Shown here: positions 7,133 to 14,126 of the stretch, one piece after another | Numbering within the stretch: position 1 is the first letter of the stretch | How the letters are laid out: every line of letters starts with the position of its first letter | Assembly (NCBI GenBank): GCA_030607635.1 | Contig: JAUWJP010000016.1 | Span: 1-14,136, forward strand | Direction of reading: 5' to 3' | From: Candidatus Aminicenantota bacterium | GTDB taxonomy: Bacteria; Acidobacteriota; Aminicenantia; Aminicenantales; Aminicenantaceae | Length of the DNA: 14,136 nt | Made by a program: the position numbers and the translations under genes | The notes under the pieces: generated by a model | Told to the model about the DNA's origin: nothing | The model's database searches: none | Seen by the model: only the letters and a program-made list of their open reading frames with translations

Positions 7133-8464
7133 CTATTGAATATAGCTAATCAGATTGTTTAATTCTTTGTTGAATTCTGGGTCTTCGTTGTGCATTTTTT
7201 CTATTTTCCTTATGCTATGGATAACAGTTGTATGATGTTTTCCACCGAATTTTTTGCCGATTTCAGGAAGAGAAGCTTTTGTTAGTCCTTTGGAGAGATA
7301 CATGGCAATCTGACGAGGGAAAGCAAACTTTGGTGAGTTATTTTTTGATTTAAGCTGAGAGGGTTTTATCTTAAATTGATGACAAACGATCTTTTGAATT
7401 TTTTCAATAGTCACTACAGTCGAAGAAGAATCTAATAAGCTCCTCAATGCCTCTTTTGTGAGGTCTAAATCAATTTTTTCACCTTTCAAAGAAGCGAAGG
7501 CAATAACTCGCCGCAAGTATCCCTCTAAAACCCTTATATTGGAATGAACCTTATCGGCAATGTAGAGGGCCACACTTTCAGGTAAATCGACTCCTTCTAG
7601 ATCTGACTTCTTTTTGAGGATGGCAATCCTTGTTTCGATGTCAGGGGGTTTAAGGTCCGCAATCAATCCCCACTCAAAACGAGAACGAAATCTTTCTTCA
7701 AGATGAGGGATTTCTTTAGGGGGGCAATCGCTGGAGATAACTATCTGCTTCTGGCCGTCGTAAAGATGATTGAATGTGTGGAAAAATTCCTCCTTTGTCC
7801 TTTCTTTTCCAGAAAGATAATGAATATCATCCATCAAGAGCACGTCTACATTTCTGTATTTTTGGCGAAAGGAAAGTATTTTCCCGTATTGAAGATGGTT
7901 AATCAGGTCATTCATAAATTGCTCGGTTGTTATGTATAATACTTTCAACCCGCTGTTATTGAGAACAATAAAATGTCCTATAGCGTTCATTAAATGCGTT
8001 TTTCCCAGGCCGGCAGCGCCATAGATATAAAGCGGATTGTATGATTTTGCAGGATTCTTGGTTACTGCTGTGGAGGCTGCATGGGCGAATTCATTACAGG
8101 ATCCAACTACGAAATTTTCAAAAGTATAATTCGGGTTTAGGTTTGGATTTAGCAGAGTTCCTCGCTTTGATTTTCTCTCTTGAGGGGAGCGCCGCATGAA
8201 AGCCGAGGAGTCTTCATCAAAGATAAATTTGATGTTAAAAACTTTCCCGTAGAGTTCCTGGGAACAGCTGTTTATCATGCTTGAATAATGATAAGAAAGC
8301 CAGTCTTTGAAGTAAGAATTAGGAACCTTTATGTAGAGGGAGTTGGTTTCCTGTCCTATGTATGATGTTGGCTCAAACCAGGTTTCATAGCTATTCTTAT
8401 CGATCTTTTCTTGGAGAGCATCCATGATTTGAAGCCAAGGGTTTTGTTTATCTTTAGCTTCCAT
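7133..8464 (-). CDS. dnaA: Chromosomal replication initiator protein DnaA
   Basis: DnaA is the AAA+ ATPase that binds DnaA boxes and opens the origin. The 443-residue product shows all four domains. Domain I (about residues 1-85) has the typical SYETWFEP segment. A short domain II linker (about 86-108) contains RRSPQERKSKRG. Domain III has Walker A GAAGLGKT (139-146), Walker B VDVLLMDDIH (196-205), sensor I ISSD (233-236), the LEERFRSRF box with the arginine finger (245-253), and sensor II NIRVLEGYLRRV (309-320). Domain IV has the DNA-binding signature SLPEIGKKFGGKHHTTVIHS (398-417). Walker A has GAAG where GGVG is commoner, which is harmless. No Shine-Dalgarno is visible before the ATG. A promoter and DnaA boxes lie directly upstream, suggesting autoregulation. 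Confidence 0.98.
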   Translation of the reverse strand: MEAKDKQNPWLQIMDALQEKIDKNSYETWFEPTSYIGQETNSLYIKVPNSYFKDWLSYHYSSMINSCSQELYGKVFNIKFIFDEDSSAFMRRSPQERKSKRGTLLNPNLNPNYTFENFVVGSCNEFAHAASTAVTKNPAKSYNPLYIYGAAGLGKTHLMNAIGHFIVLNNSGLKVLYITTEQFMNDLINHLQYGKILSFRQKYRNVDVLLMDDIHYLSGKERTKEEFFHTFNHLYDGQKQIVISSDCPPKEIPHLEERFRSRFEWGLIADLKPPDIETRIAILKKKSDLEGVDLPESVALYIADKVHSNIRVLEGYLRRVIAFASLKGEKIDLDLTKEALRSLLDSSSTVVTIEKIQKIVCHQFKIKPSQLKSKNNSPKFAFPRQIAMYLSKGLTKASLPEIGKKFGGKHHTTVIHSIRKIEKMHNEDPEFNKELNNLISYIQ

Positions 8465-8477
8465 TTTTGTGTATTAG

Positions 8478-8509
8478 ATTTCCACAGGTTTATCCACAAA
8501 TGTGGAAAA
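8478..8509. promoter_or_regulatory. DnaA-box cluster in the dnaA leader (possible origin or autoregulatory element)
   Basis: Three DnaA-box-like 9-mers lie within 32 bases. ATTTCCACA at 8478-8486 on the + strand matches 7 of 9. TTATCCACA at 8490-8498 on the + strand matches the consensus perfectly. TTTTCCACA on the - strand at 8501-8509 matches 8 of 9. They begin 14 bases upstream of the dnaA start codon and lie downstream of the predicted dnaA promoter. A weaker CCACCCACA can be read on the - strand inside that promoter's spacer. An AT-rich patch follows at about 8579-8605. Bound DnaA here would block transcription of its own gene; the cluster could also be part of oriC. Confidence 0.7.
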
Positions 8510-8550
8510 ACCTTCGTTGTATGCTGGTTAATGGCTGAGAAGGCTTGGCT

Positions 8551-8579
8551 ACTATAGCACTCTTGTGGGTGGATTTCAA
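8551..8579 (-). promoter_or_regulatory. dnaA promoter (extended -10 type)
   Basis: On the - strand, TTGAAA (8579-8574, 5 of 6 matches to TTGACA) is followed by a 17-base spacer and TATAGT (8556-8551, 5 of 6 matches to TATAAT). TG one base before the -10 makes it an extended -10 element (TGCTATAGT). Transcription would start near 8544, giving a leader of about 80 nt that contains the DnaA boxes. Confidence 0.65.
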
Positions 8580-8597
8580 GAAATTTATATTAAATTT

Positions 8598-11543
8598 TTA
8601 AAAATCAAATCCTATCCAAAATCTAGTCCTGAAATCCCCTTTTTTGTCCAAATCCCAGGGTTTTGATATATCTGGAAACTCAAGTCTTTTGACAAATTCA
8701 ATATGTACCGGAAGACCGAGGAAGAAAAATTGAAACCCATACCCGTATGATCCAACGGCGTCAATTCCGCGAAATTCTGGCAGTCCTTCCTCGTCCCATC
8801 CAGTAAGTTCCATCGCAAACATAGCTGGATATCCTTTGATTTTTGACCGAGAGATATCGAAGAAAAGGGTTCCCCGGACAGGCCCTATTTGGCCGATAAT
8901 TGTCGAGGCTGCATTTATCAAAGGGAGCCTGAATTCAAGGTTTGCATACCACCCCTCGTTGCCGACAATACTATAATAATTTTCGGAACGGACCTGGTTA
9001 TTTCCTCCCCAATAAAAAACAAATGGATTTTTTCCTCGACTGAAAAAGCCTTTAAAGCGAAAAGCAAAGAGCGTATTTGAACCAATCTTGATATATTTCC
9101 TAAGGTCTGTTTCAAAGGTTGTGTTCTGTAAAAAACTGCTGGAAACTGGGAGGGCTTGAGTTATAGATAGCTTGAAAGTGCTTCCAGCAATTGGTCCGTA
9201 GGGATTTTTGAAGCGAGTGGTTTCCCCGATAAGGGAGAAACTTGCTGAAAGTACGCTTCCATTCCAAAACTGGCCATATGTACCAGGAGATGGATAGAGA
9301 TAATTTTCTTCGTAGTTATAATAACCAATCGATGCTTGTGTTCGATAGTACTTATTAAAAGGGTAATAAGTGCTTAAGCTTACGCCTGTGATTTTTCGGG
9401 TAGCTATGGCATCAAAGTGAGTTTCATAACGGCTGTAGTAAAAGGGATCATAATATGAGCTAAGGTAATAAAACTGGGTAAATTGAAAAGCATTGACCAT
9501 GTACTGAAGTCTTCTTTTTTGATTTAAAAAAGAAAATTGATAAGAGCGGTACTGTCTTACCTGGTAGGCCATCAAGAAGAAAGTATAGTCCCCCAATAAA
9601 TCAGAAAAACTTAAGGCGGAACCGCCGTAGATCGAACCGTCAGTGGAAACGATAGTGTCAATGGGTGGTCTTGAAGTAAGATACAATTTGCCCATGCCTT
9701 TATAGGGTTTAATTTCCTTTTTGTCTATATCCAAAGAGATGATGGGTTCAAACCTCTTGAATTCCTCATCTGGTGATGCCTCTTTAAAAGTTATGGTTTT
9801 TTCCACTTCCCCTTCAAGCTCGCTTTTAAAAACTTGGAATGCCCCTTTGTTGAACGAAGCAAAAATGACCTTTTGCGGATCGTTGGGAAGAGGGATAGGG
9901 AAGAAATTGCCGGTCCTGACATCTGTATAACGCGTGAGTTCTCCAGTTTCAAGGTTCAGGGAATAAATATTATAAGCGTCCCTCATATCGCCCGAGAAAT
10001 ATATTGTTTTAGAATCATGCGAAAAATGGGGTGAGATTGTGTTCCCTTTCCCGAAAGTCAACTGTGTCCTTTTTTTCAAATCGTTTAGGGGAGAGAGAAA
10101 AAGCTTGTCATAAGTATCAAGATGAATTGTATAGGCCACCTTAGTCCCGTCTGGAGAGATCATCGGTGCTTTCTCGAAAAAGTCGTCTTCAGTTAAATTA
10201 AGGATTTTTTCGGTTGAAAGGTTTATCTTGAAACTGTCATGAAATCCTTCATGAAACGCTGTAAAGAGTAGTTCCTCTCCCCCGGGGAAAAAACAGAGGG
10301 AAGAGGGATGGTCAACAGGAATCTTAATCTTCCTCAGGATTTTTCCGGTTAGGGCGTTGAGTATAAAGATTGAATGCTTTTGTCCGGCGCGAGCAAAAAA
10401 AGCTATCCTGTCTCCATCAGAGGACCAGGCTATATCTTTTCCTTTCGAAGGGTCAATTTCGAATTTAATGTATTCGTACTTGAGAGTGTACCCTTTTGTT
10501 ATGTTTTTAACGACGGAGCCATCCTTCGTTGAGATGAAAACGATATCGATATCATAGTCTTTAACGTTTTGGGTCAAGACGGCGACGATGTCCCCTGAAG
10601 GAGAAACGGCATGGGAAAGGGAAAAATAATAAGGATTTGGCGGGAATTCAGGGCCAATAGGTATACTGTAATCTTCTGGATTCTCCCTTAAAAGAAAATC
10701 CTTGTGTTTAGCGCGGAGATATTTTTTAAATTCATGATTAAAATCTTTGTACTCCATGTTGAAGGCTCTTTTTATAGGATTTCTCTTTCCTATAAAAGGA
10801 GAACGCTTCAGAGAGTGCCAGAACTCCCTTATCCCGTTTTTTCCGTGTTTAGACTCGATGAAATCATATATTGCGTGACCGAAGTCATAGGCGGGTGGGC
10901 GAGGCAAAGGATAGCGGGAGTAGAGACTCCCTGATGCTGAGAGCTCGGGGATTCGGTCGTTGAGAACAGCGTCTCTGACGATTAGGGATGACCAGGAAGA
11001 CCAGTTCTCAGTGTTATACTCGGCAAGACCTTCCATTATCCAGAGCGGGGGTTGATTCACGGCATACATCACGCCGCCCGGACCTCCCCAGAGGAGGTCA
11101 TACTGGAAAATATGGGTTAATTCGTGCTCTATAAGATCCTGAATTTCATCAAGAGTCATATCTCCTTGAATAGCGATACGATAAAGAACTGGCTCTGCAA
11201 CCCCCAGGACTCCTACGGGCAGTTGAAAAAGATTTGTCTGCTCAAAATCCGTAGATGTTTTGTAAAAAATAAGGGGAACAGGAGCAGATAGCGGATGTTT
11301 GAGATCTGTGCTTATTTTTTGATAGGCGCTTTCAGCCATTTCTGCAATATTTTTTAAAACTTTAATGCTATCGGTGTAATAGTAAATGTTGAAATGCTCA
11401 GTCTTGTAAGAGTTCCAGTTAAATTTTTCATACAGGACTTTATTTTTTCCGTAGTAAGGGAAATACATGGATTGGGCAATACTCAAGGGTGCGCAGAGGA
11501 TGAGGAAAAAGAGAAAAAAGACGTATTTTAAGTACTGTTTCAT
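8598..11543 (-). CDS. Predicted outer-membrane protein: HExxH peptidase domain + TolB-like propeller + C-terminal beta-barrel
   Basis: This 981-residue protein has a signal peptide (residues 1-23, probable cut after SIA). The first domain (about 40-290) is a peptidase-MA-like gluzincin with HELTH at 140-144 (H140, E141, H144) and a third ligand candidate E171 in WIMEGLAEY. Residues of roughly 300-600 hold repeated WD40/PD40 (TolB-like) strands, for example AWSSDGDRIAFF and MISPDGTKVAYT. The last 350 or so residues are rich in Tyr, Phe and alternating hydrophobic positions, contain FRLPLI and GPVRGTLFFDISRS, and end in FWIGFDF. That is the pattern of an Omp85/BamA-like or other outer-membrane barrel with a terminal Phe. 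A strong AAGGAG lies seven bases before the ATG. The gene follows a lipoprotein gene after 15 bases, so it ends a three-gene operon. Its substrate is unknown. Confidence 0.8.
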   Translation of the reverse strand: MKQYLKYVFFLFFLILCAPLSIAQSMYFPYYGKNKVLYEKFNWNSYKTEHFNIYYYTDSIKVLKNIAEMAESAYQKISTDLKHPLSAPVPLIFYKTSTDFEQTNLFQLPVGVLGVAEPVLYRIAIQGDMTLDEIQDLIEHELTHIFQYDLLWGGPGGVMYAVNQPPLWIMEGLAEYNTENWSSWSSLIVRDAVLNDRIPELSASGSLYSRYPLPRPPAYDFGHAIYDFIESKHGKNGIREFWHSLKRSPFIGKRNPIKRAFNMEYKDFNHEFKKYLRAKHKDFLLRENPEDYSIPIGPEFPPNPYYFSLSHAVSPSGDIVAVLTQNVKDYDIDIVFISTKDGSVVKNITKGYTLKYEYIKFEIDPSKGKDIAWSSDGDRIAFFARAGQKHSIFILNALTGKILRKIKIPVDHPSSLCFFPGGEELLFTAFHEGFHDSFKINLSTEKILNLTEDDFFEKAPMISPDGTKVAYTIHLDTYDKLFLSPLNDLKKRTQLTFGKGNTISPHFSHDSKTIYFSGDMRDAYNIYSLNLETGELTRYTDVRTGNFFPIPLPNDPQKVIFASFNKGAFQVFKSELEGEVEKTITFKEASPDEEFKRFEPIISLDIDKKEIKPYKGMGKLYLTSRPPIDTIVSTDGSIYGGSALSFSDLLGDYTFFLMAYQVRQYRSYQFSFLNQKRRLQYMVNAFQFTQFYYLSSYYDPFYYSRYETHFDAIATRKITGVSLSTYYPFNKYYRTQASIGYYNYEENYLYPSPGTYGQFWNGSVLSASFSLIGETTRFKNPYGPIAGSTFKLSITQALPVSSSFLQNTTFETDLRKYIKIGSNTLFAFRFKGFFSRGKNPFVFYWGGNNQVRSENYYSIVGNEGWYANLEFRLPLINAASTIIGQIGPVRGTLFFDISRSKIKGYPAMFAMELTGWDEEGLPEFRGIDAVGSYGYGFQFFFLGLPVHIEFVKRLEFPDISKPWDLDKKGDFRTRFWIGFDF

Positions 11544-11558
11544 GGTAGCGCTCCTTGT

Positions 11559-12218
11559 TTAATCGTAGATAAGATATCTTTCTTGGATGGTTGCTTCGCC
11601 AAGAATGTTGCGGAAAAACTTTGCCTTTACTTTCTGGATAAGCTCAAAGAAGGCAAAAGGTGCTGTCTGTTTTGGATTTTCAAAGCCTTTGGATTCTTTG
11701 AAATTTCTTTTATACAAGGCCCTTCCTGTTTTGGCATCAATAATATAGAGGTCAAGGTTAAGGGTGTAGAATCTTCGCTCAGCCAGGCTCCTTTTTTTAG
11801 AAACAAAGGGGTCTTCAAAACGGTCTTTCTGTTTTTGTAAAATGGACTTTCGGATTTCTTCAGTGTACTGAACGCCTCCAGTGAAAAGAATAGCCTCTTT
11901 CCGGTCTGGTAATAAATTTTTCCAGAAGGCCTCATTTTTAAACGGTTCTTCTTTTTCAAACGCGATTTTTTTTGAGGAAACCGTCCCTTTGAAGTTCTGG
12001 CCGACCTCGAAGGAGAAATAATCTACGAGCTCTTGATTCAGATTAAAATCTTTTGTTTCTTCCTTTACCAAAAAATTGGTGATGACAACTTCGTTATATT
12101 GATCTAGATTGAACGAAGCCTTACCAGGAACTTCAATCCTTAATTTCCAGTAGTCGTTTGAAGCACAGGAGAAAGAGAATAAGATTGTAAGGACCAGGAC
12201 TATCTTAATTTTTTTCAT
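11559..12218 (-). CDS. Predicted lipoprotein of unknown function
   Basis: I prefer the ATG at 12218, giving 219 residues, because the product then begins MKKIKIVLVLTILFSFSC, a compact lipoprotein-like signal with Cys18 as the likely lipidated residue. An in-frame ATG at 12245 would add nine residues in front. The lipobox is imperfect (SFSC rather than LxxC). The mature part has a pattern of beta strands such as NEVVITNFLV and TLNLDLYIIDAKTGRALYKR, and it ends with an amphipathic helix and RYLIYD. The strand-helix pattern and the phrase DLYIIDAKTG loosely recall CsgG/TolB-N-type periplasmic lipoproteins, but I cannot name a family. It overlaps the TPR gene by 14 bases and precedes the 981-residue protein by 15, so the three are probably co-expressed and act together in the envelope. 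Confidence 0.7.
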   Translation of the reverse strand: MKKIKIVLVLTILFSFSCASNDYWKLRIEVPGKASFNLDQYNEVVITNFLVKEETKDFNLNQELVDYFSFEVGQNFKGTVSSKKIAFEKEEPFKNEAFWKNLLPDRKEAILFTGGVQYTEEIRKSILQKQKDRFEDPFVSKKRSLAERRFYTLNLDLYIIDAKTGRALYKRNFKESKGFENPKQTAPFAFFELIQKVKAKFFRNILGEATIQERYLIYD

Positions 12219-12567
12219 CTTTTTTGTCTTTATTGAAAGGTTCATGATTCTTATTAAAGTTTTGATAATTGGCTTTTATGTGGGCATTTCTGGGGCTAAG
12301 CTTTAAAGCGATCTCGTATTCATTTTTTGCTTCTTCCCAAAGACCTTTTTTTTCATAGGCAACGGCCAGGTTGTTGTGGGCAGCAGCAGAATCTGGGTCG
12401 GAGAGGACTACTTTTTTCCAGCGAAAAATGGCTTCATCCCATAGATCTTGCCTTGCAGCCTGGATACCAAATAAGAGCTGGTTGTCCAGAAGCTGTCGAG
12501 CACAGCTTGAAAAAGAGATTACAAATAACAGGAGAACAAGAAGATAAAATGTAAGTTTTTTATGCAT
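12205..12567 (-). CDS. Small TPR-repeat lipoprotein
   Basis: The 120-residue product has a hydrophobic signal (residues 1-21) ending in SFSSC, with Cys22 as the probable lipid anchor. It then has two tetratricopeptide repeats, about residues 31-58 (WDEAIFRWKKVVLSDP) and 61-94 (AHNNLAVAYEKKGLWEEAKN, then YEIALKLSPRNA). A partial third helix and a Lys/Asp-rich tail follow. TPR lipoproteins usually act as protein-binding scaffolds in the envelope. It is the first gene of the operon with the unknown lipoprotein and the peptidase/barrel protein, and its 3' end overlaps the next gene by 14 bases. Its partner could be either of these. No strong ribosome-binding site is seen; a TAGG lies about eight bases before the ATG. 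Confidence 0.8.
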   Translation of the reverse strand: MHKKLTFYLLVLLLFVISFSSCARQLLDNQLLFGIQAARQDLWDEAIFRWKKVVLSDPDSAAAHNNLAVAYEKKGLWEEAKNEYEIALKLSPRNAHIKANYQNFNKNHEPFNKDKKDEKN

Positions 12568-12585
12568 TCAGAGCCTACATTAATT

Positions 12586-12614
12586 AAGGTACTGCTTTTT
12601 CAATCTTTCGTCAA
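12586..12614 (-). promoter_or_regulatory. Weak candidate promoter of the TPR-lipoprotein operon
   Basis: On the - strand, TTGACG (12614-12609, 5 of 6 matches) is followed after 17 bases by TACCTT (12591-12586, only 3 of 6 matches to TATAAT). An alternative further upstream is the extended -10 TGCTATAAG (about 12678-12670), which lacks a good -35. If the upstream one is used, the transcript leader would include part of the inverted-repeat structure at 12622-12703. Confidence 0.3.
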
Positions 12615-12621
12615 GATACAC

Positions 12622-12703
12622 TAGGGTGAGGCCTTGCCATTGGGAGAGGATGTTTTCCTGCCTCTCGCCCTTATAGCATTCTCTGGGATAAGGCCAGACC
12701 CTA
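12622..12703. repeat. Imperfect inverted repeat with nested hairpins between the TPR gene and folD
   Basis: TAGGGTGAGGCCTT (12622-12635) and AAGGCCAGACCCTA (12690-12703) are complementary at 12 of 14 positions. Within them, GAGAGG (12644-12649) pairs with CCTCTC (12661-12666). CCTTAT (12669-12674) can pair with ATAAGG (12688-12693), which would compete with the outer stem. It ends well before the folD promoter, so if transcribed it belongs to the - strand leader. I could not match it to any known RNA family. Confidence 0.5.
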
Positions 12704-12761
12704 TATATGCAAATTTCATACCAAATTATCGGGTAAAATATCAGAGAGAAAAGAATTCTTG

Positions 12762-12790
12762 TTGTCACAAAAAAGAGACATATGTATAAT
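12762..12790 (+). promoter_or_regulatory. folD promoter
   Basis: TTGTCA (12762-12767, 5 of 6 matches) is separated by exactly 17 bases from a perfect TATAAT (12785-12790). Transcription would start near 12797, leaving a leader of roughly 23 nt that is mostly the GAGGAGGAGG ribosome-binding site (12808-12817). This is the clearest promoter in the window. Confidence 0.8.
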
Positions 12791-12819
12791 AGAGAAGAAA
12801 AGATACAGAGGAGGAGGAC

Positions 12820-13740
12820 ATGGGTAGCTGGCTTGAAGGGAAAACCTTGGCCAAAAAAATAAAAGAGAAAGTAAAAAATGATGTGGCTCTATACTTGAAG
12901 CAGAAGAAGGAAGTTCCAGGATTAGCAGCAATATTGGTAGGAGAAAACAGGGCGTCTAAGATTTATTTGCGAACCAAGGAGAGAAACTGCGAAAGGTTGG
13001 GCATCCACTCAGAAATTCTATGCTTTCCTAAAGATATAGAAGCATCTCTTTTAAAGGCTAAGATCGAGGAGTTGAACTCCAGGGAAGATGTGGATAGTAT
13101 CCTTGTGCAGCTTCCTTTGCCATCCTTGTTCAATGCTCCCGAGATAATTGCCTCTATCCATCCGGAGAAGGATGTAGATGGAGTTCATCCTTTTAATTTA
13201 GGGAATTTGATGATGAATCAGGAAGGATTAAAGCCGTGCACGCCGTTGGGGATAATAGAGCTTTTGAAATCTCGAGAGATACCGATTGCAGGGAAAAGGG
13301 TAGTTATTATAGGCAGGAGTCGTCTTGTAGGCAAACCCTTGGCTGCCATGGTTACCAATGAAAACGGAACCGTGACGATCTGCCATTCTAAAACGGAGAA
13401 CCTACCTCAGGTATCATCAGAGGCGGACATTCTTGTTGGGGCAATAGGCCGGGGGGCATTCATAACTCCGGAGTTTGTAAAACCGGGCGCCGTAGTTGTG
13501 GACGTGGGGATGAACAATCTCACAGATAAGTCTAAAGTAGAACAAATGTTTGGGCAGGATGAAAAAAGGCTGAAGGACCTCAGGGAGAAAGGGTATACTC
13601 TTATAGGCGATGTCCATCCTCAGGTTATAGATAAAGCCGAGTTTTTGACTCCAGTGCCTGGGGGAGTTGGACCATTGACAGTGGCCATGCTTATGAAGAA
13701 TACTCTGGAAGCCTTTAAGCAGAGACGGAATTTAGCCTAA
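12820..13740 (+). CDS. folD: Bifunctional methylenetetrahydrofolate dehydrogenase / methenyltetrahydrofolate cyclohydrolase
   Basis: FolD interconverts methylene-, methenyl- and formyl-tetrahydrofolate in the cytoplasm, supplying one-carbon units. The 306-residue product keeps the active-site Tyr49 and Lys53 in ASKIYLRTK, Gln97 in VQLPLP, and DVDGVHPFN (118-126) with KPCTP (138-142). The NAD(P)-binding motif is GRSRLVGKP (165-173), DVGMN lies at 228-232, and the C-terminal signature PVPGGVGPLTVAML is at 278-291. It is about 20 residues longer than the common 280-290 length because of a charged insertion at roughly 235-259, between DVGMN and GDV. The start is fixed by a very strong AGGAGG five bases upstream and by the promoter just before it. 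The gene is divergent from the lipoprotein operon. Confidence 0.97.
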   Translation: MGSWLEGKTLAKKIKEKVKNDVALYLKQKKEVPGLAAILVGENRASKIYLRTKERNCERLGIHSEILCFPKDIEASLLKAKIEELNSREDVDSILVQLPLPSLFNAPEIIASIHPEKDVDGVHPFNLGNLMMNQEGLKPCTPLGIIELLKSREIPIAGKRVVIIGRSRLVGKPLAAMVTNENGTVTICHSKTENLPQVSSEADILVGAIGRGAFITPEFVKPGAVVVDVGMNNLTDKSKVEQMFGQDEKRLKDLREKGYTLIGDVHPQVIDKAEFLTPVPGGVGPLTVAMLMKNTLEAFKQRRNLA

Positions 13741-13766
13741 TAAAGGGCTAAACGTTAAAAATATCT

Positions 13767-13795
13767 TTGGATTTTTGCTTAAGATGTGGTATAAA
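13767..13795 (+). promoter_or_regulatory. rpmB promoter (extended -10 type)
   Basis: TGGTATAAA (13787-13795) is an extended -10 element, with TATAAA matching 5 of 6. TTGGAT at 13767-13772, 17 bases before the -10, is a weak -35 (3 of 6). It lies in the short folD-rpmB gap, so rpmB can be expressed on its own. It also shows that the open frame upstream of the rpmB ATG is not coding. Confidence 0.55.
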
Positions 13796-13817
13796 AAGTT
13801 ACTTTAAGAGAACGAAA

Positions 13818-14069
13818 ATGCCAAAAGTATGCAAGATTTGTGGAAAAGGACCTTTTTTTGGACACAGCGTGAGTCATTCTCATAAAGCCTCCAAAAAAAA
13901 ATGGAAACCGAATTTGCAGCACGTTAAAGCTAAGACAGATTCAGGGAGCAGGCAAATATGGGTTTGCACCAGGTGTCTTCGTTCCGGGAAAGTAACCAAG
14001 GTAACCAAGGGGACGTTCCTCGAAGTACCATCTTTAATTAATCTAAACAATGATATTCCCCCGAATTAG
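13818..14069 (+). CDS. rpmB: 50S ribosomal protein L28 (zinc-binding form)
   Basis: L28 is a small protein of the large ribosomal subunit. I start it at 13818, giving 83 residues beginning MPKVCKICGKGP, because this matches the family's N-terminus and has AAGAG about eight bases upstream. The longer open frame from 13767 would add 17 residues overlapping the promoter. The protein has the family core SHSHKASKKKWKPNLQHVKA. Two CxxC pairs (CKIC near the N-terminus and CTRC in WVCTRCLRSGKV) mark it as the zinc-ribbon version. The end VTKVTKGTFLEVPSL and a short extra tail make it a little longer than most. A perfect 9-bp tandem duplication encodes VTKVTK. It follows folD by 77 bases. Confidence 0.95.
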   Translation: MPKVCKICGKGPFFGHSVSHSHKASKKKWKPNLQHVKAKTDSGSRQIWVCTRCLRSGKVTKVTKGTFLEVPSLINLNNDIPPN

Positions 14070-14102
14070 GCCTCAGAGGGTGGGGAAGGAGTTGAATCGA
14101 GA

Positions 14103-14126
14103 GGGGCTGTTCCGGGAAGCGTCCCC
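14103..14126. repeat. REP-like imperfect palindrome at the right edge
   Basis: GGGG (14103-14106) pairs with CCCC (14123-14126), and inside it TTCC (14110-14113) pairs with GGAA (14115-14118) around a single G, with unpaired bases between the two stems. This bulged palindrome after a ribosomal gene resembles REP elements or the hairpin ends of IS200/IS605-type elements. No T-run follows the hairpin, so it is not a standard terminator. The window ends ten bases later and no transposase is seen, so the class is uncertain. The remaining bases 14070-14102 hold nothing recognisable apart from a GGAAGGAG purine run. Confidence 0.35.

Noticed and set aside
8598..11543. Lipoprotein reading of the 981-residue protein through Cys17
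   Set aside because: The residues before Cys17 are LIL, not a lipobox, and a conventional cleavage site SIA follows.
11627..11959. Alternative frame inside the lipoprotein gene suggesting a frameshift
   Set aside because: The main frame is intact from signal peptide to stop, and its neighbours are correctly spaced, so no frameshift is needed.
12219..12245. Upstream ATG for the unknown lipoprotein
   Set aside because: It adds a charged stretch in front of a good signal sequence. Neither start has a strong ribosome-binding site, so it is not excluded, only less likely.
12622..12703. tRNA or folate (THF) riboswitch
   Set aside because: There is no T-arm TTC motif or acceptor/anticodon geometry for a tRNA. 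The element lies upstream of the folD promoter, so it cannot be in the folD mRNA leader.
12580..12768. Open frame of 62 codons on the - strand just before the TPR gene
   Set aside because: It would need a GTG start lying over the folD -35 element, has no ribosome-binding site, resembles no family I know, and coincides with the inverted-repeat structure.
13767..13817. Upstream ATG giving a 17-residue longer L28
   Set aside because: The extra stretch overlaps the extended -10 promoter, and family members start at MPK.
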